NCBI RefSeq assembly: GCF_040954835.1
Contig: NC_090711.1
Location: 193,501-257,500 of the forward strand
Direction of reading: 5' to 3'
Length of the DNA: 64,000 nucleotides
DNA from: Lepisosteus oculatus
Taxonomy: Eukaryota; Chordata; Actinopteri; Semionotiformes; Lepisosteidae
In this document: piece after piece, positions 60,901 through 64,000 of the stretch
How positions within the stretch are numbered: position 1 is the first letter of the stretch
Layout: every line of letters starts with the position of its first letter
Translations under genes and position numbers: made by a program
The notes under the pieces: generated by a model
What the model was told of the DNA's origin: nothing
Seen by the model: only the letters and a program-made list of their open reading frames with translations
Database searches by the model: none

Positions 60901-63900
60901 ACCTTGCCTAAATTCGGATAGATCACTTCACCATACGTCCCAGTATAGGATTGTGCATTTATTCTGACAATGGATGGCCTGTCCTTTTGGAGGTGGACCA
61001 GGTCAGAGCTGCTGTATTATTCCTGTGTGTTAGTTTGAAATTGGTTCAGGCAGATCTTTCCCTTTGACTGGCTATAGTAGAGGTTGGTGTTTTAGTCAGC
61101 AATGTAGAGACCACAATAATAAATTGATGATTCATTCCTTAATAAATAATTCCATTAGAATTGTTGACATTTTAATTTGCTGTTGGTGGCTAATGGTTAG
61201 AACACCAAATAAAATTAGAATATGACCCACAAGTAATGTTTGCAGTGTCGTCCATGAAATATAATAATAGTGGTCACATTAGGCAATGGGAAAACTGTAC
61301 AAGATTTTTCTTTTTCTCATAAATTCTCTTCTTAGAAAGCAGTGCATGAAACTGAAGCCAGAACAGACTGCTTATTGACAAGACTGGCTTTTTTCTTATG
61401 GTTTACTCCTGCATATTTTGGTAAAAGCCGCTATAGGTACGTCGTGAACATGTTGTACTCAGGCCCCTCTGATGGTGGCATTCAGGAAAAGAAGGAGCAA
61501 GGTAAAATGTAATTTTTGAATAAAAAAAGTGAAATAGTAAACTTCTGCATGGGGTTAGAGACCAGAATCTTTCTCTTGAATATGGACTAGAATACATGAA
61601 AATCCCCTGCTGCCCTTTTTCCCCACTTTCCTTTTTTCCCATAACTGATATGGAATTCATTTGAAGAATCATTATTAGTGTAGCCAGTGGCAAGTCAAGC
61701 TGTTGACATACATACACTGAGCCCTGGAGAAACAGTGCTTAGAAAGCACCTGTCACAGCAGGAGTAGTGTTAACATGCTCAGTAATACTGTCATCTGGGA
61801 GTTTTAAGACCATATTTATTAACTAAAACCTTGTGTAATGGTTACTTCCAATTACATTTAGAATCTCCTTTATTACAGGTTAGTACAACAGCAGGTGTTA
61901 CTCATACATACCATCTATTTTAAGCCAAAGTCAGCCTTAGTATTTTAATAGAAAATAATAAAATCATTGTTGAAATACAATACTATCAACTGTTTCACCT
62001 TGTACAGAAAATAAAATGTAATTAATTTAGCTCTAAAAAATCTTGCAGACTCAAACCTAATTAAGAATAAAATTGTTTCAACAGAAACCCATAATATGGA
62101 ATACATTTTAACTTCATTAAATTTTCTGCTCAATTGAATTCTGGTGAAACTTAGTGGCAGAAACTATACATTGGCAGCTGCTAAATAGATTTGTAGCAAT
62201 TATTCACTTCACCACAGCCTAATGAGCAGCAGAGAGGAGCAGACTCAAACACAGTGGGCTGTAATAGGCTCAGCTCTAATCTGGCCTCTTTTCAATTTGC
62301 AACAGATACCATTTGCATTTAACTGAAGCTAGCAAAATGACAGACAACAAAGAGAAGACTTGATTATCAATGACTACTACCAATAAGAAATTATTAACAT
62401 TATTGACTGACATAATAAATCTGTTCAAAAGTGGGAGTGACTTTATTTAGGCAGCCAGTATCTGGCTCACCACTCAGCAGATTCTGCAGTTTCATGAAAA
62501 CTTGCTTCACAAGCTGATGGTTCTCAGGCAGAAACACAGTTAAATATTTGCCTCAAGGCTTAAAGAAAGCTTGAAAAATACAATCAGATAATATACAGCA
62601 GTATTTTCAAAGTTGTTAATTAGTTATAAATCATGTATAGTGGAAACCTGAGTGGACTAAAATTAAACATCAAGCTGCTTTTTTTCTCAGATTAAATTGT
62701 TGCAGATAGGGAATGAGATGCCATGGGTGCTTACAATGTTTGGTAAAAACAGACTGGCAGCAACCAAAGTAACGTTGCTACCTGGGTATAAAAAAGACAG
62801 GCTGACTGAGTAATGTTGGAAGGCCATGGAGTCAGTCTCTATATTATCAGCACACAGACACTGTTTGCTCTGAACGTTAAGAAAACAAGCAGAACAACCA
62901 CACCTGAAGACACCAACACAATTGCTAATCAGCAGACTATAGTGTTGAGCCTGTATGCGGTGCATCTTACCAAGCAACACAGGGCCTTTGTGCCCTCAGT
63001 AGCCCATGCTGTGTCACAGGAAAATTCCCTTCCGCTGGCATGGCACCCAGAAACATTGTCCATATCTCTTCTCTAAAATGCCTTACGAATTCCCCCCACC
63101 ACAAGCAGAGAACAAGAAAAAAAAACATGCAAGTTTCATTTTAGTCAAAATTCTGGACATTTCCTCAGGTGACTAGGAACTGTTATTCCCCAATTTTAAA
63201 AGATTTTCTCTTTAAAAAGTCTGAGTTATGTATCATTAATACAATGATTAGCCTTCTGGAGCATTTGACAGAAAGCACACTGCTGTGAGACTTACCCAAA
63301 ATGAGGAAGTTCTGACAGTGCAGCGTAGTAAGAGCCATGAAACGGATATGGGTGTCTAAGATAATAATATCTAGTGAGAACAGGACACACTGAAAGGGCT
63401 AGAAAACAAGAACTGAGGAAGTTCAGGTAGGATTTAGTAAAATTTGAGGAAGTACTGCTCTTGACTGACTGTGAAATTCAGGTTATTATTGTGCAGGTAA
63501 AAAACAATAATAATATTGTAGCTAATTAATTCCACCTGATCAACGTGTTCTCAATTACTTTTATCAACTTCCTCATCCAGTATAAAAATGAAGAGACAGA
63601 CTTGTGCTTTAACCTTTTCAACTTCTTCCTTAACCATCATCCTCATAAAACATGTTCAGAGATGTATTTCTTTCTCTTTCCCTTGATTAAAATGTTCATG
63701 ATCTGTGTTCAGATTCTTTGAGCCACATTGTGGTGGTGATCTCAAGTCCTGCCTCAGACAGCTCTTCTCACCTGCTGGCCTTTAACCATCACAAGAATAA
63801 CGACAGACCTGTGGGATTGTGGCACCTCCAAGGCACAGCCAGCACAGTCTAACTACATTTATTCCACAGGAACTGGCTTTTTTTAACATTTAATCTAAAA

Positions 63901-64000
63901 TGGAAAATATATTTTTCCAGCTTTTAAGTTAAGTTAAAATATTTAATTACATTTCTTCTTAAATTTAACAAAAACTATATTGTTATACAATTGCCAAGCA
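57928..64000. other. Intergenic DNA, no gene recognised
   Basis: Short open frames on both strands show no recognisable protein similarity. The part 62160-62440 is unique-looking, with a perfect POU octamer (ATTTGCAT, 62311-62318) and several ATTA/TAAT cores. It is reported as a candidate regulatory element. No RNA gene is seen. Confidence 0.4.

Overview
The window looks like nuclear DNA of a ray-finned fish. It has long AT-rich intergenic stretches, short GT/AG-bounded coding exons, and many decayed SINE and Tc1-like copies of kinds I recall from fish. The repeats feel more like a gar, bowfin or sturgeon-type genome than a typical teleost, but that is recollection and not a firm call. There are no bacterial features: no operons, CRISPR arrays or phage.

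Two protein-coding genes are clear. On the minus strand, gdf5 (growth differentiation factor 5, a BMP-family ligand) has two coding exons, 20924-21620 and 17019-17881, separated by a 3.0 kb intron. They join in phase to give a predicted 519-residue pre-pro-protein. On the plus strand, sdc4 (syndecan-4, a transmembrane heparan-sulfate proteoglycan) has five coding exons between 41907 and 52482. They join in phase to give 205 residues. The genes are divergent, with about 20 kb between their start codons.

Region by region: 1-16.4 kb lies downstream of gdf5 and holds a tRNA-type SINE, a Tc1 relic, a small repeat fragment and otherwise nothing I can call a gene. 16.4-21.6 kb is gdf5 with its probable 3' UTR. 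21.6-41.6 kb is the space between the genes. It contains SINEs, a second Tc1 relic, a 5S rRNA-derived SINE, fragments of another fish repeat, a minisatellite, and a CpG-rich segment with a perfect CRE about 1.1 kb upstream of the sdc4 start codon. 41.7-53.5 kb is sdc4, whose introns carry further SINEs. 53.5-64 kb is repeat-bearing DNA with no recognised gene, although the sdc4 3' UTR may extend to about 55.1 kb.

Functionally, GDF5 is a secreted, furin-processed joint and skeletal morphogen. Syndecan-4 is a cell-surface heparan-sulfate carrier of focal adhesions, and heparan sulfate binds many BMP-family ligands. I found no undescribed biological system. The most interesting point is the close gdf5-sdc4 linkage, which mirrors the human GDF6-SDC2 and GDF7-SDC1 neighbourhoods and fits an ancient GDF5/6/7-syndecan block.
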